This document shows, piece by piece, positions 48,801-61,415 of a stretch of 64,000 nt of DNA (position 1 is the stretch's first letter; each line of letters starts with the position of its first letter). The DNA comes from Clavelina lepadiformis (lineage: Eukaryota > Chordata > Ascidiacea > Aplousobranchia > Clavelinidae): NCBI RefSeq assembly GCF_947623445.1, contig NC_135248.1:12347820-12411819 (forward strand), given 5' to 3'. The notes below the pieces were generated by a model. It was not told the DNA's origin and did no database searches. It saw nothing but the letters and a program-made list of their open reading frames with translations. The translations under genes and the position numbers were made by a program.

Positions 48801-51044
48801 TTGAAAGAATTGACTTGCCTGTTGTCGAAAACTCAAGCTAACATCTAAAAAACAAGGTAAAGTCGAAGTAAGCTGTCTGAATTTGTTTGTAAATCATTCC
48901 ACCGGTTGGTTATACAAGCAAATAGTAGGTTGGCAAACAGTAGCAAACAGGCACCTTGATCATAACCGGATTCTATCATCCTTTAATTTTAACTCAATTA
49001 AAGTAGGCGATCAAACGAAAATAATTCTGTAACCAAGTGTTCTCGTTCACCATGTAAAGAGCAAGAGAAATCCCTGCTGGTCAATGTTTCGACGACTTCA
49101 CCAGGCGAAGGGAGGAGAAAACAGGACATGTTGGAAAATGTTTCCCGCAAAAGTTGTCGAATATCTTTGTGTTCCTCCGAGCACCCTTTATATTCTAGGA
49201 CATCTTCCAAATAATCACTGTGTGCTTCAGATGTTTCTGTTTGCTTGGTGAAGCCGTAAGGATATTCTAGGTTTTTCCAATCCCTTATCAAGAACATAAA
49301 AGCCTGTAACGAGAAATTAACATTTGTCGATGCATCACAATGAGAACAATAGCTTTACAAAAATGTTTTGTCTTAATTAGTTAATAATTTCACTCAATGG
49401 CTACACCCATATTCAAATCAAAATGCATGCAATCCGTATTAAATCACTTATATTGCACAGAGTTCCAAACTACAGACTCCTACAACACGTTATACGTGAA
49501 AGGTTTAAAGGATTACACGGAAAGAATTAAAGTTAACCTTGAATAAATAAGAGTAAATTAGGTACCCGGCACCAAGGCACCAAGTACTAAATCCATGACA
49601 TTATTTTGTTTGATTGTACGGCCTGAAGACACAGGCTAAATTACCGGGTTTTAGGGAGGACCAATGCATAATTAAGCTTTAGTAAATCTGACCTGAAACG
49701 GGGAGCTGAGTGTGTTAATATCTTTCACGCTCTTGGCAAATTCAGCAAATTTCTGGTGATATAGATAACGATAAAACTTGAAATCATTGTACAAATGCAA
49801 ACTTTTTACAATTAAGCTCATAATGATTTCTTCAATGTAACCTCACATAAATTGTTTCCAAATTCTGAGAGTCAATGCCGGAGCTTAAATTATAGATTTG
49901 GTAAGAGCTCAAAAGAAAACTGATACCCAGGATGAGACTGGATACTTTTTGTGATGTAGAATGATCAAATAATCCTTGAGTATCCATGAGAAACACAGCC
50001 ACCTACAAAGCACATGTTACTATAGCCTATAGGCTACTCCATATTGACATGAAACCGCATAAACGCGCCGCGGAAAAGTTATCTATTGAAAAGTTGTAAA
50101 GCTCACCTTACGATGAGTCTTTGTAGTAATCATCATAGGTTTTTTCAAAATAAATATCCCTTCGGTACATTTCTTTAAGACACCTCCTTGAAAGCGAAAA
50201 GGTCCGTTAACGACGTCCTCTTGGATGTCGTCACCTGCATCCTTTTGGATGTCGTTGCACAACTAGAAATATAGTTTGATGTAACTTTTAGTTAACTTGA
50301 TTTCAAGCAGCGAAATTAATGTTGTATTATAGATAATTGTTTTCCATTTAGTCAACTTGGGCCTAAGCCACTTTTTTTCGACAGCTCAGTAGTTGTTTTC
50401 CAAACCGCTTATGAACCCCGGTCAACGCTTTAAGTGTAATGTTCAGAATGGGATGGCCGACTAGCATTGAGTCCTTGCATTACTGTAATACTCTAAAAAA
50501 TTATACCCAGTTTCTGCAGTAGCGAGTGATTGTAGTAGCCGACCTCCTCTGATGAGAACAGATGATTTTAATAACAGCGCTGTACATTACGCGGTAAATA
50601 CTCGCCGTACATTCGTACAAGATTCAAATTTGCTTCTGTCCATACCATCCTTGAGAAATCCGCGGCCGAGTGTTAATTCTAGTTGCTATTTCAAATATTA
50701 GTCAATATTCTTACCTCTCCAGTCTCCCAGTATCGAACAAACAGGTTCAAGAGAAACGATTTTCCTTTTCGAAACGTCCCTGCTATAGAATATATTGCAA
50801 CCGGCAAATCTGTAACAATTTCCTGTAACAAAACACTTTTGAGCGCTTCAAGGTCGAATTTAAAACACCCATTTTCTTCTTTGACAATTTTGACAACATC
50901 TTGAGAGGAACCTGCTCTCAAAACACAAGTCGTAATTTCTCATGAGTTGGCGTAGTTATTGTTAATAAGATTTGTGTCACAATTTGCCACTATTGTAACA
51001 CATTTAACGCATGTAAGTTCACCTTCTTGAGCCTGCCCAGACAT
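45892..51044 (-). CDS. Atlastin-like GTPase with Gly/Ala-rich membrane domain, copy B
   Basis: Thirteen exons in consistent phase: 51023-51044, 50715-50911, 50107-50262, 49847-50002, 49693-49752, 49051-49303, 48660-48844, 48109-48186, 47673-47825, 47196-47255, 46910-47080, 46494-46559 and 45892-46398; 687 residues. Residues about 8-340 are the GTPase domain: P-loop AGTFRKGKSFLLNLFVRY (near the atlastin GAFRKGKSF), switch 2 LMDTQGLFDHSTS, RDW base motif in FLIRDWKNLEYPYGF, CFLLPSPGEVV. About 340-540 is helical (VTCRQLYNYAV, VTSVDSFVK, several Lys/Glu-rich exons), like the atlastin middle domain but longer. About 540-687 holds KLIWEILEKIEGKLPP, a hydrophobic stretch (RIGAGIIGTIFGSGALALSS and on), then IALPNAAALMDEEVFLSAM. 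Family knowledge suggests membrane tethering or fusion; the C-terminal domain is not the usual atlastin helix pair. Start MSGQAQE is chosen for its match in phase to copy C. Confidence 0.85.
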
Positions 51045-51460
51045 TTTTTACAAATATTTTCGGTGATTAAAGTTGAAAAATGTACTCTCAGCAATCTTTA
51101 GTCTTAGCTACACCGATAAAACTAAGAAAACGAAACAACGCCTGCAGAAAAAGAAGCAAGTTGTTTAGCAAAACACGGTACGTTAGGGAGTCGGCGTCCA
51201 GTTCGTAATAAGCTTGCTCAAACAAAATTGCTGCCACCGCCGCAACTTTGCAACCAATCAAAGGAGCAAATGCACGGTTCTATTTTCGATTTCGCACGCC
51301 GTGTTTTCGGAATGCGCTGTTTGTTTGCAGCTTCGTAGTTTTGCAACAAGTTAGCGTTTGCCCAAATCACTTTGCGCGGTAGATTGTAAGTGGAATTTGA
51401 TCACAAGTTGCACATAACTGTCAATGCAACTTGAAGATACAACTAAATTAAATGTTGACA
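51045..51460. promoter_or_regulatory. Proximal upstream region of copy B
   Basis: About 400 bp between the copy B start codon and the duplicated upstream block. A promoter is expected here on positional grounds; no TATA box or other element can be assigned with confidence. Confidence 0.3.
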
Positions 51461-52244
51461 ATCAACAGCTTTTAAAACGCTCTTCTAAAATCTTTAACTT
51501 AATGCTATTCATGCAACAAACATACAGGTTTGTAGGTGGTCAATGTTGCCGTTAAGATAGTGAGTGTGCCAGCAAAGTGACGCTGTATGACACCATTGTA
51601 GTGAACAAGAACAAAATTAGCGCAACTACAAAGTTAACACCAATAATAATAATAACATGTTTCTGATCAAAAAGGGCAGTTTTCTCCAGTAAATGTTTTT
51701 CAATCTTAAAATAGACGGTTTGTGCTCTCTTATTTCAGGAACGTTAAAGGCACAACCACTCAGTGTTGATGAAGCAATAAAATTAACACGAACTCTCAGC
51801 TACGCTGAGAAGTATTTTTGAATCGATATGATGGAAGCCAACTTAAAACAAATGAAGTACGCAAGTTTTTTATCAGCTCGCTGTCCGCTCCGTATGTATT
51901 TGTCATCATTACTATCTTTCTTCTACAGGAATACACATTATATATAGAGTATAGACAATGCGGTACATACCGTCTCACAATTAGAAAAGCTCGTCAATTG
52001 AGCACAACAACGAAAGAGATAAACAAGCTTTTACATAAAACGCCCGCCCAGAAAACGCAGCTGAAATAACGCACGTTAGCAGCAGTTTTGCTCCCTGTAG
52101 CTCAACCGCAATGAGACTAATCCCAGCATGTCTCTCGTTCTTCAGCCTGACGTCATAATTTAGTCAGGCGTTTTGAGCGTCAAAGTTTGTAATCAGTGGA
52201 ATTCTTTTGACGTGATCATTGAAATTCAGTATAACCACGTTCGG
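51461..52244. repeat. Duplicated upstream block, unit 1
   Basis: Nearly identical to 63147-64000, in the same orientation. Shared text includes CGCTCTTCTAAAATCTTTAA, GTAGGTGGTCAATGTTGCCG, GAACGTTAAAGGCACAACCA and AACGCACGTTAGCA. It lies upstream of copy B as unit 2 lies upstream of copy C. It encodes nothing I can support and probably marks the duplication that made B and C. Confidence 0.9.
52146..52168. promoter_or_regulatory. CRE-like palindrome in duplicated block
   Basis: Contains TGACGTCA (52148-52155), the full consensus for CREB/ATF-type bZIP proteins. It sits inside a longer inverted pair CCTGAC ... GTCAGG. The same motif is kept in unit 2 at 63904-63911. Activity is inferred from the motif only. 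Confidence 0.4.
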
Positions 52245-52436
52245 TCCGTTGATTGAGGTTTGTGAAGAAATAGTTTTTAATATACAAAGAAAGATTTAAA
52301 TGTGAATATCGCTGCTGCGATTTTTACGAAAAGATTTCTAACAAAAACTGTCTGCTGTAGCCTAGCCTAACTGAGAGCAAATAAAGTTTCCAAATACATA
52401 CAAGTAACTTTTTTTAAGGTCACATAGTAGCCTATA

Positions 52437-53011
52437 TCGGTGGATGAAGAAGTTTTTGTTTCAATTATGTTATATTATGTTTCAAAAACCAAAACCGTCT
52501 TCGCCGATGTGAAGAAGAGCAATTTGAAATGGAGAATAGGGGCAGGAATAGGGGGCACTATTGCCGGAGGTGCCGCCATTACAGCTGCTGCAATATTGCC
52601 CCCACTTTTATCTGCAATGGTTGCTGCTAATGTTTCTACTTCAGCGTTAGTCACTGGATCAATAGCTGGTGGAGCTGTAGGTGGTGGAACTGCTGGTGGT
52701 GTGCTAACTGCTTTTGGTTTGGCCTTTTCTCCGTCTACTTGTTTACCAACTTTGACTTCAAACGAAGCATCGTCACAGCCGGTGTTCTTCCGCTGACAAT
52801 TGCTCTTCCAAACACCGCAAAATTCTTGGTCGAGAAAGTTTTCGTGTCAGCAACGACCAAACAAGAACGTAATAACGTGAGGAAAAGCTCGGATGACATT
52901 ATTTCTACCGACCCGATTGATGGCGGACCCAGCAACGACGAAACCAACGATTATAGTTCATTGTTACACCTTGTTGAGTGCCTTAATTACTGGGCAACAT
53001 TGTTGAACTAA
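52437..53011 (+). pseudogene. Inverted, rearranged fragment of the atlastin-like last exon
   Basis: On the opposite strand to all other copies. It begins with a DEEVFVSIM piece that belongs near the end of the domain, then runs SKTKTVFADVKKSNLKWRIG, AGIGGTIAGGAAITAAAILP and AGGAVGGGTAGG. The matching frame then changes once near 52735, continuing FDFKRSIVTAGVLPLTIALP and DPIDGGPSNDE to a stop. The tail (NNVRKSSDDI, DPIDGGPSND) is closest to copy C. No other exons accompany it. It is a broken partial copy. Confidence 0.8.
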
Positions 53012-54810
53012 TTTGACCACATCACATCAAAAAAAACAATCAGCTCAATCAAAACTCCAGTTAGAAATTACAAATTCTGTGTGCTACATGTATGTATGTA
53101 TATAGGCAAAAAGTAAGCTGGGAGACAAGATTTATAGCAGGATTTCATGCTCACCTTTGACAACCAATATGCCAGCAAATAAACAATAAGTTTGTGTGTA
53201 CACTGACTCGCAGGCAATGTCGTAACCACCCAGTTTCAGGTTTTAACAACAAACGAAACATGCCTTCGGTTACCGTATATCACGATTATGAGGTTTTGTT
53301 TCATATGTGATGGTTTGGTGGCGGTAGACGGCGATCGAAAGACTTAAGCATATAAATAACTTGCTAAGTTGTAATCTTTTGTGTTTTGTAAATTTCCTCA
53401 GAGTTTACATCGCAGGAAATCTTATTGGCCTGTTTTCATGGCGTAATTTTACATAAGTCACAATTTTGTAATGAGAAAAACGGCCAGGCTAACTCTTAGT
53501 GTAATCGCCTCATTTCAAATTTTTTTGTGATTGAAGAAATTCTTCTCATTGACCTCTGGAACTTCTCTGATTTTAAATTTCTTTTTTGTTAAAGCGTTTT
53601 CTTCTACAATTACCAAAAATGATAATGAAAAATTTTGGAATATCCAAGTTAAGATTAAATTCATATGGTATATTTGCAAAGAAATTTTCAACAAAACAAG
53701 TACGGATGGAAGACTTATATGAATTATATGCATAATCTTATATGGAAAAGCAGCATTCATTCAGAAAAATCAACAACAAGAAAAAGTTAAATCAAGCTAA
53801 AAGTTGAAGTAAACTGGATAAGTACGGATACCGTACATATACAAAATTGCTTTTCAAACATGAGAAACCAAAACCTATTAGAATACAAAATCGGTGCTGA
53901 CTTGCTAATAACTGCAAGGTCTTAAGGCCGATAAAAGATAATAATTAATCAATTAAATGATAAAACAACTTCAACAGTATGCCAAGGAACAGTGATAAGC
54001 ATCATCAGTGATAACGTCTGTTAAAAATAACACAAATTATAATAACTGAGAATTGTCATTTGTGTGATGACATCAACATGAACGGCGGCCAGTCACTCCT
54101 ACATCTCTCCTAACGGTTTAATTTAAAAAAGTCATTTTGTTAACTGGAGTGTTTTTGGTTATCAGTTCCCCGATGATTACTTATTCGTGATATTTACACA
54201 TAGCTCACAACAAATAGATTGATGGATAAGTACTTAGGTAGCACCGTGTACTTAGGTAGCACCGTTAGGTACCGTGTTGATCTGCGAATAAGTAACAGAA
54301 TTAAAAACCAACTGACGGGTAAACAACTCTACGTTTTGTAGAAGTAACTGATTAGTTAACCAGAAAGAGGTTAACCAAGTTTCTACTGGTGGTTTGTTAA
54401 ATAAGAATGTTGTACGAAATGTGTAACAAACATTATTTGTTTGATTTATTGATTTGGATTTTAATTATTTTTTATTAAATTACTTGCAATTGTAATCAAC
54501 TGCTGTCGCGTGTCTGGTTGGTCATGTAATGCAGGCGTACATGGGAACATATTCAATGAAAATAAGTGGTACCCCAAGCAATAAAAACGTTCATTACAAA
54601 AAGCAGATTGTTTCTAGAAAACAAACTTGTGCCAGGATGAACAAAAGTCAAAAATATGTCGTGGTGACTAACAGTTGAGGACTTTAATTGGTTTGACTTT
54701 AAATTCTGGTGTGATTATGTCCACGGTGAGTTACTTGTTTTCATCAGAGTTTGCAGGCGTGTCTTCATATTGTTTCATCAACATTGCTGAAATGATGGTA
54801 ATTAAGGCAC
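53012..54810. other. Gene-free interval between the inverted fragment and copy C
   Basis: About 1.8 kb without supported exons. A small tandem repeat of ACTTAGGTAGCACCGT occurs at about 54232-54275. Nothing else stands out. Confidence 0.4.
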
Positions 54811-57800
54811 TTATTGAACAAGGCGTAACAGTGAATTACAATCGTGGGTTTCATCATTGTCGTTGCTGGGTCCGCCATCAATCGAGTCAGTAGGAGCAAT
54901 TTCATCCGAATTTTCCCTCACGTTATTACGCTCTTGTTTCATCATCATTGCTGAAATAAAAACTTCCTCGTCAATGAGTGCTGATGCGTCGGGGAGAGAA
55001 ACTTTCAGTGGAAGAAGACCGGCGGTGACGAGGCTTTTTTTGAAGTCAAAGTTTGAAGACCCAGAAAACCCCAAGAATAAACCAGTTGGCACACCAACAG
55101 CCGCTCCACCGCCTACAGCTCCACCAGCTATTAACCCAGTAACCAATAATGCAGTAGAAGCTTCAGCAGCAACCATTGCAGGTAAAAGTGGGGGCAATAC
55201 TGCAGCAGCTGCAATGGCCGCACCTCCGACAATAGTGCCCCCTATTCCTGCCCCTATTCTCCATTTCAAATTTCTCTTCTTCACATCGGCGAAGACGGTT
55301 TTGGTTTCGCCGAGAAACTTTTCGTAGATCTCAGCAGCTCGACCAGGAGGAAGTTCCTCTTCTATTTTCTTCAAACTTTCCCAGACCAGCTTGTGATGCT
55401 TGCTCCTCAAAACTCTGTTGAGATTTAGATGGGAACGCTGACAAATAAAGCACGCGCTGTAAGCTCCTTCATAATGTTGCACAGATGTTTACTTCTTTAG
55501 TTTAGAATGAGCGATTGATGACGCATTTTCTTACCTTTTTCAAACCTGCTGTGTATTCTTCAAGGACCTCTTTCAAAACAATCTCCGTATTTACACGAAT
55601 CTACACAAATCAATCAAAGGCTTATATATATATATATATATATATATAGCTTATGGGGAAAAATCCTTTTTTTTTAAAGTTAACTCGTCTATGTTATCAA
55701 TACAACGACTAAAACCTTAAGGGTAATAACAATTTTGCAAAAAGACGTTAAACAAACCACGTCTTGAAATTATATAACTAACCGTTTATATACCTTTGTT
55801 CGTTGATAGAAACGCTCTATCTCGTTCTCGAGAAGATCCTTGGCTCGTACTTGGAAATATTCCCCCTCTGGTTTTTCAAGATCATCAAACTTCTTCCTGG
55901 ACTCATCTTTCAATAGCTGGTGTTCATTTTCTAAATCTTCCAACTTGGTGCCTTTCCACTGAAGCTAAGTTACAAACAACATTTGTGGTAAATTTTCCAC
56001 AAAATTTTTCCATATTTATAAGATGCAGGATGACAATGTAAACATAAGTCGTATGAAATCAAAATTAACCCTGGCACAGTAGGAATTACAAAAAGCATAC
56101 CATTTTATCCTGGTAGTGATTGAAGCACTGATCAACAATTTTAGCCATAAAATCTTTGTGCTATAAAAAAAAGGGATTTCTACGTTTATGCAATGAAAAA
56201 TATCAGGGCAAATAACCATCTTACGTCGTCAATATTAGTAGTCTTTAACTCTCAATTGCTTTTATTATTAGAAGTTAAAAGAAAAAGAAGACATTATAAT
56301 CGTGTGTTTAAGTCATTTACACATTTCTTTCTTTGCCTTTCGTTACAGTTGACATACTTTTACATCAGTAAATTGTTGCTCGATTTTGAAGGCAAGCTTT
56401 TGACGACCTTCGCGTTTCAAATCTTCACCTCCGCAAGCCTTGCCATCATATTCTTGCAGAATCATGTTCTTTTTGAAAATGTGTAACTCGTCCAAGTTTT
56501 CATCTTTATTCTAAAATGGATTTACTGTAAATAAAAGGAATCAAAAATCGAATGATGTTTGCATAATTTAGGTGAAACGAACTTGGCTGGAATAATCCGT
56601 TTCTTGACGATATTGTAAGACAAGGTCATGAATCAAATTTGCTGACGCACCTCTTTGTGTGGCCTGCAAGTAACAGAAGAAAGTTTACGTCATTCCTACT
56701 CAACAATCGTTTTTTCGTTATGAACAATCATTCATAAAATCTGCATTTGATTTCAAAGCACGGCAAAATATGATTACTTTCTTGATATTCTGTGTTACTT
56801 AAGACAATGTAAACTACAACAATGTATTAGTAGCCTATTTGTATTACTTGTGGTTGCAAAAGGAAGTAATCAAATCAAAAAAGTTTATATTTACTTTTAC
56901 ATAGCTATCCACCGAGGAAACCAATCCGCTTGCAAGAACCAAATCTAAATGAACAGCGTGGTTGTACAACTGCCGGCAACTCACCTCTCTATTGTCAAGT
57001 ATTTTCAAGCAAATGTTATCACGGTGGCAAAGATGTTCAAACAAATAACTCGCCTCTTTACGAAAAGCCAAGCTTATATCTAAAACAAAAATAAGCTAAA
57101 CAATGTGATTCTGTTTCGTGACGCAAAACTATGAGAGTTACATAAACTTTGTATTTTAAAAGTTAGACTTTGAAAGGTGGTTAAATTTACTGATCGATCA
57201 ATTCGCTTAAAACAAACAAGGATTATTTTGTATGTTAAATTATTATATTTATGCGTATACTGTAAGATTTAATCTAAATGAAATGTCGAAATGATTTCAC
57301 AATAAATGTTCGTTTATGACGGAATCATCGTCTTTTGATAGCTGTTTTGGAAGCTTTTAATATACAGCATTTTATGAAGGAAATATTACTACTTCAAAAC
57401 CTTTCAGCAAGCAGAATGTATCCTCTTTCTCCATCGCTTCAACGACGTCACCAGAGGAGGGAAGTAGAAAGCAGGACATTTTTTCGAAGGTTTGTCGAAG
57501 AAGACTTTGAATGTCCCTGTGCTCTTCGGAGCCACGCTCTTCATTCTGAAGAACTTCTTTCAAAAACTTTTCTCCCCCTTCGAGGCCAAGTGGGAAACTT
57601 CTTACTTTCTTCCAATCTCGAATTAAAAACATGAGTCGCTGCAATATAGTTATGGTCAGATGTGTCCACCAGGTAATTTCTCTTGCTTAAATAATTCTTA
57701 AAGTGTACAATCATTTATACAGCATATAATAGACTTTTTGAAACAGCATGCTATAGTTAGCGACATTTCTTCACACAATTTACCTGAAAGGGCGAGTCTA

Positions 57801-60800
57801 CTTGATTAATGTTCTGCAATTTTCTGGCAAAGTCAGCAAATTTCTGCAAGAAATGATAAACATTTGCATGTGTATATATGCTATATTAGTCGTATATTGA
57901 CATCACGTCAATAACAATCAGCAATGTTGTGTGTGTATAATTATATATACTGTCCATAACAAACCCGGTATCGTGATTTTAATTCGTGCTACAGACGTTA
58001 TCCACTGCTGATTACAGCTTTTTTGCGTACATATGAGACACACACATATTTATATATATATTAGAGGGTTCGCCATCCAGAGCCAAGTGTCTTTGTTAAC
58101 AGATTTCTTATCTTACTCCTGCATTTCATTAATAGCGTCACATACAGTAATTTTTATTGCACAATAAAAATTCGCACAATAAAATTCGTGGCTGTTTATT
58201 GCACAATAAAAAGTCCGCTGACCTGTAAACGTTTCCAAAATGACTGAAATTATCTTTATAGCTAATCTAGGGTTACCATATTTTCGTGGCCTAAAATCCG
58301 GACACTCTTTAGTGCCCACTAGCGGTTTTTAAAAATGAGGTATGAACACATTGTCTGTCAATATGACGTCACAGTAGCAATGCTTTGCCTATCCATTGTA
58401 TACCGGAGTGGATTTTTGAACATAGTGTCGTGAATTCAATAGGCTATTGGGCTATTTCTGATTTGACCTCTGGTGATCTCTAGGCTAGGGTTAGGCTATG
58501 GTGATCTCTAGGCTAGGGTCTAGGTCAGACACGTCGCGTGCCATGTGTTGGACACCCCTGATTTACAGGATTATTCCCGCAATTCTAATTCCCCCAAAAC
58601 GCCCATCATAAAATTCCGGACATTTGAGCATTTTTTAAAATTCCTCCCGGACGCAAAATTTAACCCTACATTCCGGACATGTCCGGAATTTTCCGGACGG
58701 TATGGCAACCCTAGCTGCTAATCGTCGTCAAACTTTTACCCTTGTTTACTTGTCATGTGATAACGTTACATTTTTCTCGCAAACAAAGTCTGTTACTTAT
58801 TAATAATCTTTTTTTAAAATGGCATGTTACCTATGAAAACTTTTTCTAAAGCTTCCTACTTTGCAATCTGTTTTATACAGATTTCAGGAAACACTTGTGA
58901 AACGTCTCATAAAACAGTTGCCAATATATACATTTACTTTCTCTTTATCGTAAAGAAATGTTGTATATCAAATATTTCAAACAACACTTATAAACCGCAT
59001 TGTGTATTACATCTACGTGATCTTATTTGAAAATATTAATCTTCCGTGATCGGTTCCGCAAAATGGGATCAATCAATCTAAAATAAGATAACGCAACAGA
59101 TAAATGGGATTGCGGGGGCAATACATTAAAGTGGAAATACGACATACTACGGTACACATTTTTGTTCTCTTGAAAAAGTAAACAAGGTTTTATGTTGCAA
59201 CCGATTGGACTGGGCAGAGTGCATTAATGTCACTTACAGCAGTTTGACTATTTTGCACAACTTTGAAAAAATCTATGTCAACTTTGAAAAATCTATGCTC
59301 AATAAACTTATGGTCAAAGTGTCTGCATCACATTTTGCATGAAGGAGGTAACGTCGCTGTGTAGTTTTTCAATGTGTAATGTCAATAATGTCAAAACTGA
59401 AAAATTATTGGTCAATAAAAATCGCTATATATAGTTACTAGCTATAATCAAATTTCTTTGTATTACTAAAATTTCCATTTTATACTTGATGAAATATTAA
59501 TTCAACACATTATAGACCATATTGGCAAGGAAATACTATTTAACTTAAGTTTTTTCGTATGTATTTTGTAAACTCACGTAGATTGTTGTCAGGTGGTCGG
59601 AGGATATATTTTGACTTAAATTGTAGAACTGATAAGAACTAAGTAATAAACTGAAACCCATGATGTCACCAGTAACCTCAGTTGATGCGGAATGATCAAA
59701 CATCCCTTGAGTATCCATGAGAAATACAGCTACCTATAAAAAGAATTCTTTGAAGTTACAGCTTAATTGCTACCGTTATATACAAAGGCATTCACATTGG
59801 TACAATTGAATAATTATTTGAATTTTAAGATTGTTTGAGAAAAGCACAAGTCCCGTGGATTTGTACATGGAGTTTCTGTCTTATTTTTACAAAATAAAAA
59901 AATCTCGTAGCAAACAGCTTATACCTTACGATGCTTTTCCGTTGCTATGAAGAAAGGTTTTCTCAAAATATAGATTCCGTTCGTACAAGCGTCCAGAGCT
60001 CCACCTTGAATCGCAAATGGTCCCTTGATGACGTCATTATCAGAGATATTTTCACACAACTGTGAAAATTCTGTTTTTAGTACGTACTGGGGGTCACTGT
60101 GTTTGTGGTTACCAATATCAAATCAAACTGAGCTTGTAAAAAACCAAAAACTTTTAAGGTCTCTTTTAAAATCAAAATGCTTCAATGGTGACTTCATTGT
60201 CAAACGTATTGTTTCACCACACAACTTATACAAGAATGAGCAATAGCATGATTCCTATTAAAACAAATTGGGCTTGAATTTTTGGATTAATTCTGAAATA
60301 TTTGACTTTAGGTTTAGTGTTTAGTTGTATTATTTCCCATGTTAATACATGAAAGCTTTGCAAACAGCCGGAACTTGTACAAAACGCAGTAAAAAATTAA
60401 AACAATAGTTTTAAGCTGTCAGCATTATACTTCTTCGGTTTCCATGTAACGGACGAAAAGATCCAAAAGAAGCGACTTTCCCATTCGAAAAACTCCAGCT
60501 GCCGAGTAAATTGCAACCGGGAGATCTTCGACCTCTTTATCCAGTAGAACGCTTCTTAGCGCATTCTTATCCAACACTAACCGTTTATTTTCTTCTTTTA
60601 CGATATTGACGACACGTGGTGAAGTACCTGAAACGTAATACAGGTATTTTGATTTTTAAGTAAACGTAACGTTTTCAGGTTAGAAGGTTATGCCTTTACT
60701 TAATCAGCATGTTTTTAAAGTGAAATTAAACTGACAAAATACGTTTAAGGACAAGCCTAATCTCGAAAAAAATGTAACTAAAATATATATAGGGTAATTT

Positions 60801-61339
60801 ATATACAAAAAACAAACACAAGTCAATCACCAAAATCCATACTCAAATTCTTTGTAACGTTTAGTTTAAAGCAAGATTATAATTTAGGTCCAGGTTATAT
60901 ATAGGTGTAGGCTATGCCACACGTTGCGCATGAAATTAACGGGCACAGGGTAAAAGCTGGACACGACGCAATCCGCAGATCGTCCATAGACTGTTGAAAA
61001 TGGACGATTTTTGAGTAAGCATCCATGGACGCTTTTACGCAAAACCGCTAAATCGCCCATGCATGTACGATCCGTGGATTGCGTCGTGTCCAGCTTTTAC
61101 CCGGTCCCCAGTATTGTTACTAATTAAAACAACTGAAACCGGTATTTTGGCACAAACAATTGATACACAGGCACAAAATAGAGGTTAATAGGCTTTACAT
61201 GATCAAAGGACTTGACATTCTAACTTGTAAACAATGAAATTTATCAGGAACATACTTGCTTATATACAGTACAGTATATAGGCTATTTGTAACGCAGCAA
61301 TAACGCTTTGCTCTTACCTGGTAAAGGATTACTGCTCAT
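54811..61339 (-). CDS. Atlastin-like GTPase with Gly/Ala-rich membrane domain, copy C
   Basis: Thirteen exons match copy B in number and phase: 61318-61339 (MSSNPLP), 60431-60627, 59925-60059, 59578-59733, 57784-57843, 57401-57638, 56895-57079, 56583-56663, 56358-56510, 56101-56160, 55794-55964, 55535-55600 and 54811-55437; 716 residues. GTPase motifs: AGVFRMGKSLLLDLFVRY, LMDTQGMFDHSAS, FLIRDWKKVRSFPLGL. The C-terminal domain has two hydrophobic Gly/Ala-rich runs, RIGAGIGGTIVGGAAIAAAA with VLPPLLPAMV, and TGLIAGGAVGGGAAVGV with PTGLFLGF. These are spaced like a membrane hairpin and rich in GxxxG. Then come LLPLKVSLPDASALIDEEVF and an acidic, Asn/Asp-rich tail (DSIDGGPSNDNDE). Exon 6 is 15 nt shorter than in A and B. 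Its introns hold two DNA-element relics (58267-58714 and 60941-61109). No frame break was seen. Confidence 0.85.
55621..55650. repeat. (TA)n microsatellite
   Basis: About fourteen TA units in the intron between exons 11 and 12 of copy C. Confidence 0.9.
58267..58714. mobile_element. hAT-like non-autonomous element in a copy C intron
   Basis: Inverted ends: CTAGGGTTACCATA on the left and TATGGCAACCCTAG on the right, with CCGGA-rich subterminal repeats (TCCGGACA, GTCCGGAATTTTCCGGAC). The 8 bp flanks TAGCTAAT and CTGCTAAT agree at six positions, fitting an aged 8 bp target duplication. No transposase frame is present. An internal direct repeat GATCTCTAGGCTAGGGT occurs twice near 58470-58525. 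Confidence 0.7.
60941..61109. mobile_element. 169 bp miniature relative of the 4.8 kb palindrome element
   Basis: Left end GGGCACAGGGTAAAAGCTGG then ACACGACGCAATCCGC; the right end is the reverse complement with few changes (GATTGCGTCGTGTCCAGCTT then TTACCCGGTCCCC). The inside has the same GTTGAAAATGGACGATTTTT and CATCCATGGACGCTTTTACG blocks as the large element. It sits in intron 1 of copy C. No clear target duplication was seen. Confidence 0.85.
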
Positions 61340-61384
61340 TTTTGTTGTGAAAGCTGCAACCCTTTCAAGTATGAATTCAATCTG

Positions 61385-61415
<31 letters not shown>

